This document shows, piece after piece, positions 24,201-35,343 of a stretch of DNA of 64,000 nucleotides. The DNA is from Trebouxia sp. TZW2008. Taxonomy: Eukaryota > Chlorophyta > Trebouxiophyceae > Trebouxiales > Trebouxiaceae. Under the pieces are notes generated by a model. The model worked only from the letters and a program-made list of their open reading frames with translations, was not told where the DNA came from and made no database searches. A program made the position numbers and the translations under genes. Position 1 is the stretch's first letter. Each line of letters begins with the position of its first letter. The stretch is taken from NCBI GenBank assembly GCA_002118135.1, contig BDIU01000063.1, positions 310,439-374,438 on the forward strand. The letters are read 5' to 3'.

Positions 24201-25660
24201 AAGCAGACGTCAACTGTGCACAGCACAAGGAGCATTGGGCTGTGACATACCTGCAACTCTGACTGTTGAGGTGGATGCATTCTGCTCATGATCCATGTGT
24301 AATATCAGAATGATCTCAAGTGCTCTTGACAGCACAGGGTCCACCTCATACCGCTCTGTGGGCAAGCTGAACAGCATGTGCAGGAAGTTCTCTGAGTAGT
24401 TGAGGTCGTTGCGCGGGTACACAATAGGTTGACCTGCAACACAGCAGAGAGGTCTTCAGCATCAGTGCTTGAGGTCTATACAGAAATCAGCATGAGCTGC
24501 ACTGCAGGATTGGCAGACTGCGTCACAGCTCAAAAGCATCACTGGAGATGGGTTGGTCTGACAGTTGCTGATGTGACTCACCCTTTGCAAACTTGAAGGC
24601 GATGGCAGCCAGGGTTGGCATCTTGGATATGAGCCGCATACATGACCTCAAGCGCATGGTTGGATCACTGCGGGCACACACACACACACACACACAATCA
24701 ATACATGCAGATGCATGAATTGTTGTAAGCTATGAAAGTGCATGCATCACCACCGCTGATGTCAAATGAAAATGCATCATTTCACAAAAAGCAGCAGACA
24801 ATGCTGTAACTATGTGCATGTATGGGATGTGACCTGATGTCAGATGCGCTAGCATAAAAGGCTGACAGTGCTCCTGTCACCCCAACCATGATAGCCATGG
24901 GATGCGCATCGTGCCGGAAGCCCTTGTAGAACTGAATCAGCTGCTCATGCACCATTGTGTGGCGGATCAGTTCCCTGTTGAACTCCTCCTTCTCAGCTGC
25001 TGTAGGCAATTCACCATGCAGAAGAGCAAAGCAACTGTCCGTGAAGTCTCCCTTCTCGGCCAAATCATCGATGTTGTACCTGAAGGACCACAAACATCGA
25101 CAATGTGGCAAAAAGCGATACTCAACCGCTCGGCAACCGACCCTGCTTACCCGCGGTACATCAGAACACCTTTCTTGCCATCAATGTATGTGATCTTCGA
25201 GTCGCAAGAGCCTGCAGCAAATTGAACAATATGACAAACTGCTGACAATAGCATGTAAAGCTTGCGGACGTACCTGTGCTCGTAAAGCCCGGGTCAAATG
25301 TGCAGATGCCGGTTCTGCGCGCACAACCAAAGCGACTTAAGATAACTGGCAAAGCAGGCAGGACGGATGCAACGCATGCTGAAAATTGATTTCCTTGGCA
25401 GAGATCGGCAACGCAATATGCAGGGGCACGACACGGCAGTTCGTTGCCCTTACGTTGGTTGCAGCTTTCGGACGTCAATGAACTTGTTGCCGGCGGCATC
25501 CTGCAGTGACAGGCTAGTCTGTCAGCAACAGCAGCATGCAGCAAGCCATGTTCGCAGCGCGACCCAGACATACCTGCAAAAATGGCAGCTCGAGCTCTTC
25601 ACCATCTGGCAGCTTAAGTTTCGCCATGCCGATATCCTTCACGTCCGTATGTGCAGCCAT
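21086..25660 (-). CDS. Citrate synthase, glyoxysomal (bacterial-like) type
   Basis: Condenses oxaloacetate and acetyl-CoA to citrate. Twelve exons: 25660-25574, 25500-25454, 25314-25274, 25211-25151, 25079-24834, 24667-24582, 24433-24251, 23675-23504, 23172-23074, 22541-22404, 21915-21816 and 21328-21086. All phases agree, giving 500 aa. Active-site blocks are present: GPAHGGAN, the family signature [13 protein letters not shown] and PNVDFYSG supply the two His and the Asp, and [10 protein letters not shown] is also conserved. The sequence is closest to plant peroxisomal citrate synthases, yet I see neither an N-terminal PTS2 nor a C-terminal SKL-like PTS1. The C-terminus may change if a possible donor after TVTAG is used. 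It shares a 290-bp divergent promoter with eS17. Confidence 0.95.
23580..23840 (-). repeat. Decayed duplicate of citrate synthase exon 8
   Basis: Positions 23712-23840 align with the real exon 8 and its upstream intron (23580-23705). They share landmarks such as ATTGGCACC, GGCTATGCA and ACACAGGCAATGA, but the copy has lost the reading frame. It sits in the intron just upstream of exon 8. Confidence 0.65.
24675..24696 (+). repeat. (CA)n microsatellite
   Basis: Eleven uninterrupted CA units in a citrate synthase intron, close to the acceptor of exon 6. Confidence 0.9.
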
Positions 25661-25950
25661 TGCGTTCAAGCAGCCAAGGAAACGAGCGAAGTCACTTCAA
25701 GCTTTATGCTACAGCTATGCTTGAGCTCGACTCTGCAAGACCTGTCGCGCTGATCGCTGAATAGTCAACTCTTGACAGGTCAGCATGACACAGATTCAAG
25801 TTTGGTTTCGTCCGCTTCTTCTTCACTTTGAAGCACTTCGTCAAACCTCTTCTTCTTATCGCCGCCTAAGTCGGGAAATCAGCAAGTTGAGTAGTCCCTT
25901 TGTGCCCGCACTGTGACGAGCTCGGTCGGTCGCATCAGAAGTACTACAGG
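25661..25950. promoter_or_regulatory. Divergent promoter, citrate synthase / eS17
   Basis: 290 bp between the two ATGs, CpG-rich. Pyrimidine tracts such as CCGCTTCTTCTTC and CCTCTTCTTCTTATC precede the ribosomal protein gene, as is common at ribosomal protein transcription starts. Confidence 0.55.
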
Positions 25951-27058
25951 ATGGTGAGTTGCCGGAGACTTGTAGCATGCCTGCATCTAGAGCTGCAGCT
26001 CTTGCAGATCCTGCTGGACTGACCAAGCAGCAGACCCTTGATCCTGAAGTGATGTTTTATGTGCGGATGTAGGGACGTGTCCGTACCAAGACCGTCAAAA
26101 AGGCGTCCAGGGTCATTATCGAAAAGTACTACAACAGACTCACACTCGATTTCCACACAAACAAGCGAGTTGCAGAGGAGGTTGCAGTAATCCAGTCAAA
26201 GAGGCTAAGAAACAAAATTGCTGGATTTACCACTGTAAGCAGCTGTCCACTCCCTTCTACTTGGTGAAGTGCACATGCCAGCTGTTAGACGTCTGATCAT
26301 GCTATGCAGCATTTGATGAAGCGAATTCAGAGAGGTCCAGTGCGCGGCATTTCACTGAAGCTACAGGTCAGCTGCTGATTGGCATCCATGCCGTTTAAGG
26401 CTTTCATCTAGCAGCAAGAACAGCACCTTGCAGCAGCAGCACGCAAGGGATAGCACGCGCCACGTGCTGGAAAGCGTGACGATTTATGCATTGTGCAGGA
26501 AGAAGAGAGGGAGAGACGTATGGATTTTGTGCCTGAGGAGTCTGCTGTTAACACAGAGACCATTGAGGTAAGCACGCCTTGTGTCACATCCAGTCAGGCT
26601 GGCAGCAAATGCAAAAATTGTGTTTACAAAACGCCATATGCGCTAGACATTATGCATGTTGGGTCATTAAGTCACCAGCATATATCCCAAGAAATCTGTC
26701 AGTTCTCATCAAGCTGACTTTGAATGCAATGCGCTGCAGATTGACCAGGACACCAACGATCTTCTGCGATCACTCAACATGGTCAACCTGCCTGGAGTCA
26801 AGATGGTCCCCGTAAGTTTGAGTGCCCTGCATTGATGCTCTGTATGCTCTGGCGTACACAGTTTTGGCCAATCATGCATATGTGGCTCTTGATGCATGTT
26901 GTTGGCAATCTTGGGTTTGGCTGCATTTTGTATGGCATTGTCAAATGCATGATTAAGGTTCATTCGCTTGTTTGCAGATCACAGCAGCTGCTCCCTTGCA
27001 ACAAGCTCAAGGAGGCAACAGAGGCTTTGGCCAACCTCAGTTTGGTCAGCGACAGTAG
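25951..27058 (+). CDS. RPS17: 40S ribosomal protein eS17
   Basis: Small-subunit ribosomal protein. Six exons: 25951-25953, 26073-26234, 26310-26366, 26499-26567, 26740-26811 and 26978-27058. The first exon is just the ATG followed by a GTGAGT donor, an arrangement common in ribosomal protein genes. The protein begins [19 protein letters not shown], continues [38 protein letters not shown] and [13 protein letters not shown], and ends in a Gln/Gly-rich tail. Length and order match eS17 throughout. A TGTAA poly(A) signal lies at 27096-27100. Confidence 0.97.
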
Positions 27059-27675
27059 GGTTTTGGCAGGGTGGCATCATAGAACGCTAGTCACCTGTAA
27101 AACATACACATGCTGCTGTCATCATCAACTTGCATGCAGCATGGCCAAGCAAGAGTACATCAAGCTGCAGGTCATTCTGTAGCACTTGCTGGCATGCTGG
27201 CAGCACAGCTTGTTTTGGCATGCTGTGCAATGCTGTTGAGGTCAACTCAGCAACAACATGCCATCTGACCAGCAGGAACCCAGCAATCGCTCTGCAGCAA
27301 CCGACACTGGAGCGGTAGACACCACAACGTTTCAATGTGCTCTTAATGCAGCTGAATGTCACATTATAAGTTTGCTTGGAGTACTGTGCACAGTACCTAG
27401 GTCGTAGTTTGGGCTTCATGCACAAGCGAAGTGGAGTTCCAGGGCTGATCAAGCCAGACGCTGACGCAGGCAGCATCTCACACAAGTTCACCCTGCAACG
27501 CCTGTCCCCTATGGTTTGGTTGTGCACCCTGGCACGAATTGCATGCATGAGTACAGCAAGCAGTAGGACAAGCTCAGCACAATCAGAGTGCCACGGAGCG
27601 TCTGGTAGTGCATGACAACACATCAACATCAGGTATTCCTGGTCTCATCATTGAAGAGTTGTCTTGCAATGGCAG

Positions 27676-27771
27676 CCTTTGTCACAGATGCAATGGCCTA
27701 CTTCAAACCTTTGTCACAGATGCAATGGCCTACTTCAAACCTTTGTCACAGATGCAATGGCCTACTTCAAA
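27676..27771 (+). repeat. 32-bp tandem repeat, three identical units
   Basis: Units at 27676-27707, 27708-27739 and 27740-27771 are identical, indicating a recent expansion in non-coding DNA. Confidence 0.95.
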
Positions 27772-27914
27772 CCTTTAACTTGCTATTAGTTTTGGCATGA
27801 AACAGGACCCAGTGGTATCTGCTTTATGCAGCTTGCCAGTGTGGCAGAGGAGTACGCTCCATGCACAGCAACCAAAAGGACTTTATGCATTGCACTCATA
27901 CACCTATGCGACAC

Positions 27915-27955
27915 AATAATAATAATAATAATGATAATGATAACAATAGTAATGT
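27915..27955 (+). repeat. (AAT)n microsatellite
   Basis: Seven or so AAT units followed by degenerate GAT/AAC variants. Confidence 0.85.
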
Positions 27956-28264
27956 TTACATTTGTCAGCATATACTGCTAGGTATGTGTGGCATAAGTCT
28001 TATCTTGCCAGGCAGGCTTGTCTTGAGCGTTGCGATATGGACGCACTGTTGAAAGTCAGACAAAACAATATTCGGATCTTCCTTGGGCGACCTGGAGGTT
28101 TTGATCCCTTGACTTGACCAAACAACATGACCTTAAGGCAGCCTATTGTCTAGCGTCCTGCTGGAAGTATACACTGATGAATCACCAGGCTCTGTGCCAT
28201 ATGCAATATAGTTGACCATTGCACAGTCAATCCATGCTAGCACTGGTCAGTACGCATCACAGGC

Positions 28265-29172
28265 TCAGATGGAGCCTTGCTGATAACCAGATCTGTCATA
28301 GCGACTACCATAATCCAGAAACAGTTCATCCCCAGCTGAGATGTCACAGCTTGTTTGAAACATCAGGTCCAAATCGTCCTTGCCATCAACTATTTGAACA
28401 TTGACGCTCTGGCCAACAGGTGGCTCATTCATGTATGCCATGCTTACATCAAAGTTCCAGCCAGGAAATGGTGACTGGCCAGTCAACTCACCCCTGCTAT
28501 CAGTGGGATCAAGCCAAACATTGGATGTGGTTTGAAACACGTAGCGCTTGCAATTTGGGGCAATCGTTGCTTTCTGTAGCATGCGCTCAGTGGTGCATGG
28601 TACACCAGGGTAGGCACCAATGACTGTGCCCTGGGATATGTCTCTATTGGCAAAGACCCCCTGTCCAGCTGTCTGAGATTGTGCCACCTAGCAGCAAATT
28701 CAGCCATGCTGATACCTTGACTTGAGTTGGGCCAGCTCAGCCTTGCAGCTTTACTCCCTGCTGCCAAGAGCAGGCGCATGCACCAACATGTAGCATCACG
28801 CACCTTGACAAAGGTGTGATTGCACCAGCCTCTAGGACGCTGCTGAAACACCAGCAGCAAGAGCGCTAACAAAGCTGCTACCACTGCTTCAAGCTGCAGC
28901 AAGCTCCCTGAAGGGAACTGCTCAAGGTATGCCTTACACGTTGTCTGAGTTGCAGCAGTCCGCGGGGCTGCTAGGTTGATTGCAGGACGACATGCTAGTT
29001 GTGACTGGTGTTTGACGCAAGACTTGAGTGGGGCTGGCTCGTTGACAACCCGAGCGTTGAGCAAAGTTGCGAAAGTATACCTCACGCTACAAGCAGCTTT
29101 GGCCGGACAACAGTGCTTATCAGAAAGTTGCCTGCTGTTATAGCTTCGCAAACGGACTTCAGACCTGAACAT
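28265..29172 (-). CDS. SET-domain protein with an N-terminal membrane span
   Basis: Predicted protein lysine methyltransferase of the small stand-alone SET type. Two exons, 29172-28804 and 28672-28265, join in phase (258 aa). The N-terminus (MFRSEVRLRSYNSRQL) is basic and could be an organellar presequence. One hydrophobic span, LEAVVAALLALLLLVF, precedes the catalytic region. SET blocks: TAGQGVFANRDISQGTVIGA, then YMNEPPVGQSVNVQI in place of the usual NHSCxPN, and GDELFLDYGSRY at the end. The Asn/Cys motif is altered, so activity is uncertain. The substrate is unknown. Confidence 0.8.
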
Positions 29173-29901
29173 GCCAGAGCATGCTTGCTGTTAACAGCTG
29201 TCAAGTTGTTGGCTTTGAGAGCCTTCAGACAAACGCACATGCAGTGTGCACCTCAGCTGGCACATGTTGCACAAGATGGTGGACAGATTACGACTGAGAG
29301 ACGCGTCAGCGTTCCAAAATGTGTGCAGTCTAGCTGCTCACACTACATGATAGCTCAGAGGGTGCCTTGATGACAGGTTGGCTCTGCAGCCACAGCTGCA
29401 TATCATGAAATGCTTTGAGACGTCAGGCCAATGTATGTGGGCTGGACATTCAATTATTGTGTTAAAGTCGCACTCTGCTGCTTTGGCTGACGTGCCTCAA
29501 TGTGCGTGATCACTGCGGTGCCAGCGCCAGCACATGCTGTTTTGCGAATGGCAGTTGCCTAACTGTGCAGAGAGGGTGCATTGCACACTAGATCTTGTGG
29601 CAAAGCCAGCCATGTCAGGCTGCATTTACAAGACAGACAAGTACAACTAGCTTCCTGACTGCCCACAAACCTTCGCTCTGCATGACACTTTGCCCTTGTC
29701 AATCCTCCCTGCAGGTCACATAAAGGGTCTGCAGGCTATCTTGATACATAGTGTGCAGACATGGACACAGCTTTTGTATTGTCAGTTGTAGCCGCTCAGC
29801 AGAAAGCTTGCCTGGCAAGCAGATGTACACACATGAGCAACTGAACGACGGAAGATGGAGTAGACAGCAAGAGATTGCATGCTTGAGCAAAGTGTCTTGA
29901 C
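29173..29901. other. SET promoter side and proteasome 3' side
   Basis: No exon supported. The two genes are in tandem on the minus strand, and this interval holds the proteasome gene's 3' UTR and the SET gene's upstream region. Confidence 0.45.
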
Positions 29902-31680
29902 TCACATGTCAGAATTGAGCGCATCCTTGGCAGCCTTATCAGCTTCTTCTAGCAGATCTTTTGGGATCTTCACAAACTGTTTTTGACTGTCATCACATAT
30001 CCACGCCATCTCCAGCTCAAATGGCTTCTCCTCGTCATGTACAGTATGCAAGCTGCATAATATCAAAACTGGTTTCAGCATTCAACTTGCCCACAAACAT
30101 CACATGCCACAGCAAACTTGACAGTCGAAGCATCGCTGACTGCACAAAGCTTGCTTTTGCATTGATGTCAGCATCCCTTGCCAACAGCTTTGTCATCATG
30201 CAGCAATACGAAATGGAAGATCACTGCACAGCAAGAGCGTACATCTTGGCGATCTCTTTGATGGCCTGCTTGCATGTAAGCTCTTTGAGATCTAGCCGCT
30301 CGATGTCAGTTTTGGCTCCTTGCCTGCCCTTGCCCACTGCTGTGCCAAAGAAACGCTGCAACAAACCTCTGCTGTCAATCTGGTGCATATGTGTCCACAT
30401 CAGCTAGTAAGACATGTGCCACACACACACTTCACGCCTTTGCTAGAAACTGTCATCTGCTATCATGACACAAGCAGGAGCTGTTCAAGGGACCACAAGA
30501 CAACAACATCAGCAGAGAGCTCCTGGGGCAACCAGGGCCCCATGCACCTTGCATCGAATGTGAAATGCATAAGCCTGAAAGATGCAGAGCTCACCAGAGC
30601 AATGCCAGTTGGCTCAATAAGGTATAGCTGAGGACCGTCACTGTCGTACACAGCCAGTAGAGTACTGGTCCCGCACGGTCTGCATGCAGAAGCTGCTTTA
30701 CATCAGTTGCACATGATGAGACCAACAGTGCCGACACAGCTTCAGCAATGCGCATGCTTATGACAAGTCTTGCAGGTCAGAACGAAACGAAATCTCAATG
30801 TAAGCAGCATGGATTAGCATTGATGCCATCGTGGTGAGTGCCACGTCTCGTCACTGCCTGGCTGATACTGCGGGAAATGCCTTACCTGACATACCAATAC
30901 AAGTTGAAGATGTGCACATAGCTGGCTATTCTGTCAGCTAGCACATGGCCTGGAATTGAGTTACCATAGACACTGCACAGAACAAGTTTCTTGAGTGCGT
31001 CTGTTGCAGCAGCAGAAAGTAACAGCATTTGAGTGATCTGCATACTCACTCATGGTACTGCTGTGCTTCCTGAATTGCTCTGTTGACTATCTGTCTGCCA
31101 TCAGCTGACAAGCCAGCTACAGCCTGTGTGAGAAAGTGTTATTGGCTAGGCCATGAAACTTCTATGCAAATCAGTACAATGTGCAGCTTACCACTCCTGC
31201 ATGTTTGTCAATAGCATATGTCCTCTTGTCAGATCCTCCAACTAGCATTTTAGAAATGATGGTTTTCTCTGCTCCCTGCCAAATTACACTGCCACAACTC
31301 AGACTGCTCTTGCTCAGCATATGTGTGTATGTTCAAAGCTTCACTGTTGATGTATAAGCAAGTTGCACACTGACCACAACGACTCCATCCTTGCACTTGA
31401 GACCCACAACAGTCCTGCATGCAGTTGCCATACTTCACTATCTGGGCACCCTCAGCTTCAGGCAGGAAAACAAATGAGGACATGACAGTATCACCCGCTG
31501 TTGTCAACTGCTTTCTGCGCGTAATCAGTCTGAAATACTCTTCCATCGGGAGAGAAGGTGGAAACCGAGAGATCGTACTGTGACCCACAGATACAAGTCT
31601 GAGAAAACACGCTACGGTGCTGTACACGAACAGACAGGCAGGAACATAAGAGTACTCACGCCGGTTCCTATGCCAGACAT
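29902..31680 (-). CDS. PSMA3: 20S proteasome subunit alpha-3 (PSMA3 / PAG1)
   Basis: Structural alpha-ring subunit of the 20S core. Nine exons: 31680-31660, 31577-31495, 31414-31375, 31275-31192, 31123-31050, 30972-30886, 30679-30595, 30355-30243 and 30052-29902, in phase to 245 aa. The N-terminus [20 protein letters not shown] and VFQTDYA form the proteasome alpha signature. [53 protein letters not shown] and [16 protein letters not shown] follow as in alpha-3. The usual acidic C-terminal tail is short (ends DALNSDM). It shares a 536-bp divergent region with the CPBP protease. Confidence 0.96.
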
Positions 31681-32216
31681 GCCTGCCGGGTGTCCCCTCT
31701 TGAATGCGCTGTTGTGGTTGCGCTGTGATGGCGAAGTTGATCAGTGAAGCGTACAAGCGCTCAGTCACCAAATGTACTTCGATGCCACTCAAGTGCTCGA
31801 TCCCGCAGCGACCGTTAAGACAAAGCGCAAGCTGAGAAATGTATCAACACGGCCAGCATTCACAACAGGTGCAAGACATGAGCCCAGGAGAGCAGTCTCG
31901 CGAGGTATCATCGACCCTCCCTTTCGTACCCCCTTTTCAGTCGAGGGGACCCCCCTTTGCCATGCTGCCCTTGAGTCCTGGGCCGTCTTGATTCAAATAG
32001 TCGTTTACAGACACCGCTTGTGATCCGAGCGACAAGCGACCAAACGACGATTCAAAGCATTGCAGACGGGCTGCGCATTGCGCCGCCCGAAGTGATTTGA
32101 CGGGCGAAGTATCGGACTGTGCACGCAAAAAGCCTTTTCCTTGAGACCTTGCACGACAGTTGTAGCAGTACTTTTGTGACTGACCGTGAAAGCATTAGGC
32201 TGCCTCTGGGCAGTGC
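31681..32216. promoter_or_regulatory. Divergent promoter, PSMA3 / CPBP protease
   Basis: 536 bp, markedly CpG-rich. Short open frames in it are GC-driven and were not called. Confidence 0.45.
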
Positions 32217-33794
32217 ATGGCTATTGCAATCTCTGGCAGCTCTTGCCACGGACCTCGTGCCCTTGCGCGGTGCAGCCAGCAGCAAGCACATCCCCAACTG
32301 ATTCGCAAACCACTCAGAGTCACAGCTGGAGCAGCTGCTGCACCAGGCATAAATTGGACAGCAGACAAACACAACAACAGCATTGCCAAGCGACTGTCCA
32401 ACAGGCAAACCGAAAGAGGTTATCTGCGGGTTGCCAGCACACATGAGCGCTGCCGTCTGACAGCTCACTGCTCAGCAGCACATGATGGTCCTGACATAGC
32501 CAGCACATCAGATCCTGAAACAGACCAGCAACCAGAGCAAACGGTCAAGGTACTGTTACTTTACCTATTATTGCTCCTGTGTCATGTCTCATACCTTGCA
32601 AGACTGGGGCAACCTGTCGCAGGATCAGTTTTTGAAAGTGCCATGGGATTGGGGGGAGACGTTGAATGTGAGGGTTTCCTTGCAAGAGAAACAATGTAGC
32701 AAATCAGAAAGCAGAGGATAGCTGTTGAAAGCTGCATACCTGCAATCTTGTTGCTGACTGCAGGTCATCTTTCTTTGGATGTTGCTACTGTGGATGCTGT
32801 GCACCAGCATAGGTCCAGTCACAATTCAATACTTGGGCCTTGATCCTGAACGTCTGTCAACAACAGCACAAGCTTTGGTGCACTTGAGCGTAGATTTTGG
32901 GCAGTTGCTCATTACAGTTGGCATACTCTGGCAGAAGCTGAAAAAGTGGAGGCCATGGAAATTTGGGTGGTTTCAGACCAAGCCATGGCCTGTTCAGCAA
33001 TGGCTTGTTCCGGTTGTGATTGCAGCACTGGCGTTTCCATTCTTTGATATCATTGCAAAGCAAGCTCAGGTAGCACACTGTGTCTCTGTGTTGCTGGTGG
33101 TTCACACACAAAGCTGCAGTCACCAAAGCGTGGTTCTGATTGCTTTGTTGACTCTGCAGCTCTGGTTTCCAGACGAGGATTCATGGATTGTGAACATTGA
33201 GCACTCTATGCGTGAGGGAGATCGGGTGTCTACTAGCCTCTATTTGGCTCTAGTCACCATTTGCGGGCCAATATGGGAAGAGGTAGGCTGGCATTGCTGC
33301 AGTGCTCCATTGCTTGCATAAGCTTGCATAAGCCAGTTGTTACATTGTAAGTGCTGTATTGGTACGTCTTTGTTCAGACATACCGAACTGTCACTTTGCT
33401 GCAGTGCTTTTTTGCTTGCATAAAACAGGTGTCAAAGTGTCAGCACTGCAAGAAAGCACTGCTAAATGGCTGTTCGTAGAGGCAGCCCCGGACCACTATC
33501 TCAAATCTAGATGCTGACTCAGATGTTGCTTTGCAGACCATGTTCCGGGGCTTCATGCTGCCATCCTTTGCAAGATATATACCTCTGAATTGGTCAGTCT
33601 TGTTGTCTGCCGTGGTGTTTGCCATGGCACATTGCAGCTGTCAGCGGTTTCCTCCACTGCTTGCCCTGGGCATTGCTCTTGGACTTGTGTACACTAGGAC
33701 GCAAAATTTGCTGTCACCTATTGCACTGCACAGTTTTTGGAATGTGTATATCTTCTGGAACCTGTCTAAAGCTGGTGCAAGTCCTTTTGGGTAA
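32217..33794 (+). CDS. Plastid-type CPBP (CAAX-like) intramembrane glutamic protease
   Basis: CPBP family membrane endopeptidase; plant members reside in plastids. Exons 32217-32549, 32764-33069, 33160-33282 and 33537-33794 give 339 aa in phase. The first exon (MAIAISGSSCHGPRALARCS) is rich in Ser, Ala and Arg like a transit peptide. Membrane spans follow at VIFLWMLLLWMLCTSI, LLITVGILW, WLVPVVIAALAFPFF and in the last exon. The catalytic motifs are complete: EExxxR (EE at the end of exon 3, TMFR at the start of exon 4), FxxxH (FAMAH) and HxxxN (HSFWN). The intron after 33282 therefore splits the active-site motif. The 32217 start is the first ATG giving a transit-like leader; an upstream frame from 32119 stops too early. 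Confidence 0.92.
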
Positions 33795-35343
33795 GATTAT
33801 GATTACCTGCCCTTTCCTTGATCTGCTGGAATCTTTATGATAAAAGTAGTGCATTATGTGGACCAGCCACGCATCACATCTATTTTGTTGACTTTGTCTG
33901 CTGTGGCTGCATTGCGTTGCATAGTGCTGAACAATTAATATTCCTCCATCAATTGCTCGTACCTGTTCACATATAATTGCATGCCTTTTGGTATGTTCAT
34001 GTCACCTTCTGCACGACTTGTACCTTGGCAAGAGACAGGCAGCACTGTGTCCTTAGCAGCTATAGCTAGCTACTGCTTGAATGCAATTCAATGACTCAAC
34101 AAGTCCATTGCAGTCTTGCAGTGGCAAACTTGACGAGTTTGTGCCAAAGGTCCTTAAAATGGGACACGTCTTCTAGACAGCAGCTGTTGTGATATCAGCC
34201 GTCATGGTCACTGCCTGTGCGGATACTTGACAGGCTGCATAAAGACTCATTGCGAAATTGCTGTGGTTCTGTCTGCTGTGCCATTCTACCTGCGTCTTAA
34301 GCTTGACATTTGCTACGCGGTCAGATCCTGATCTCCTCTCAAGCTACATCTAGACATCACTGTACTCTGCGACTTTGACTCAGACTGTAGTGTTGCTCCT
34401 GCTGGAGAGGCAACAGGCAATTCGTGACAACAGACAGCTCACCACAGGCATAGGCACACCAAGCAGAAGACACACACAGGAGGGCATACTGGCTGGGCTG
34501 CCAGTGACGCATCTACTGATGCAGAAGTTTAGGCGCACCCATGACGCTTCCACTGACTTCCGTTCGCTGTGTAAATGGCTGCAGTAATCCGCTACAAAGC
34601 ACACGCTTGCAAGAACATTTGTAGCTGCATGTTCTGGAGATGCTTATCAAGTGCTGAGCACTTTCTGACCCATGGGCTGGCACAAGCTTGCATCCTATAC
34701 TGCAAATTCTTTTCGACCATTGTTGTCGCTGCCTCAAGGAGCAAGTCGTCAGCAGGTGAGCTGACTACAGAAGTGCCTGCGCATACACAACAAGCTCTTC
34801 AGTCTTGACATTAGAGGTACAATCATGCTCCTCACTCGACATAAGGACATTCTTGATGACATTGTAAGGACAAAGTAATTGGAACCACACACTACATCCA
34901 GAATGCAGTGAGACCTCTGAGTACAGACAATTTGGTATAACAACTGTCTTTGACAACCAATGCAGTTGATACCAAGAGAAGATACTGTTTTGCAGAATTT
35001 GCGCGCAGAATATGTGACAGCATAATCAAGGATGTCAGCAAAGCGATTCCTTCCCTCTGCAAGCTCCTTCTGGAAGGGTCCACCATCAAGATAGTGCAAG
35101 CAATTGCAAAAACATTTGACTGACAATATGCCAATATCAACATAGGAAGGCAACCGCAGACAATACCATGAGAAAGCTTGTATTCAGCCGACGTGGCATG
35201 CATAAATGCTTGTGCATGGCAAGCATGGCGGGACTGCAGCAGAAGTCAGCAAGTTGTCAAGACGCAATCAGGACAGCTGCAGCATTGCACAGCACATATT
35301 GATAACCCACATCACTTCAAGTTTTGAAAGACTTAGAAGGGCA
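33795..35343. other. Convergent 3' region of CPBP and neurochondrin
   Basis: No gene established. A minus-strand open stretch at 34749-35153, including GRNRFADILDYAVTYS, could be a further neurochondrin 3' exon reached from a GTGAGT donor near 35346, but I could not confirm it. Confidence 0.4.

Larger units (their letters stand above)
27059..28264. other. Convergent 3' region of eS17 and the SET gene
   Basis: TGTAA at 27096-27100 is the likely eS17 poly(A) signal. Long open frames exist on both strands at 27087-27629, but neither has splice support or recognisable content. The rest is repeat-bearing non-coding DNA. Confidence 0.5.

Noticed and set aside
23467..24228. 253-codon minus-strand open frame in citrate synthase
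   Set aside because: Only 23675-23504 is exon 8; the rest is intron that happens to stay open and includes the decayed exon copy.
27087..27629. 180-codon minus-strand open frame and overlapping plus-strand frame at 27376-27615
   Set aside because: Neither shows splice sites, domain content or CpG-rich 5' DNA. The region is the 3' flank of eS17.
32217..33794. CPBP protein as a phage-abortive (Abi) immunity factor
   Set aside because: The family name overlaps, but a transit-like leader, introns and housekeeping neighbours point to a plastid protease.
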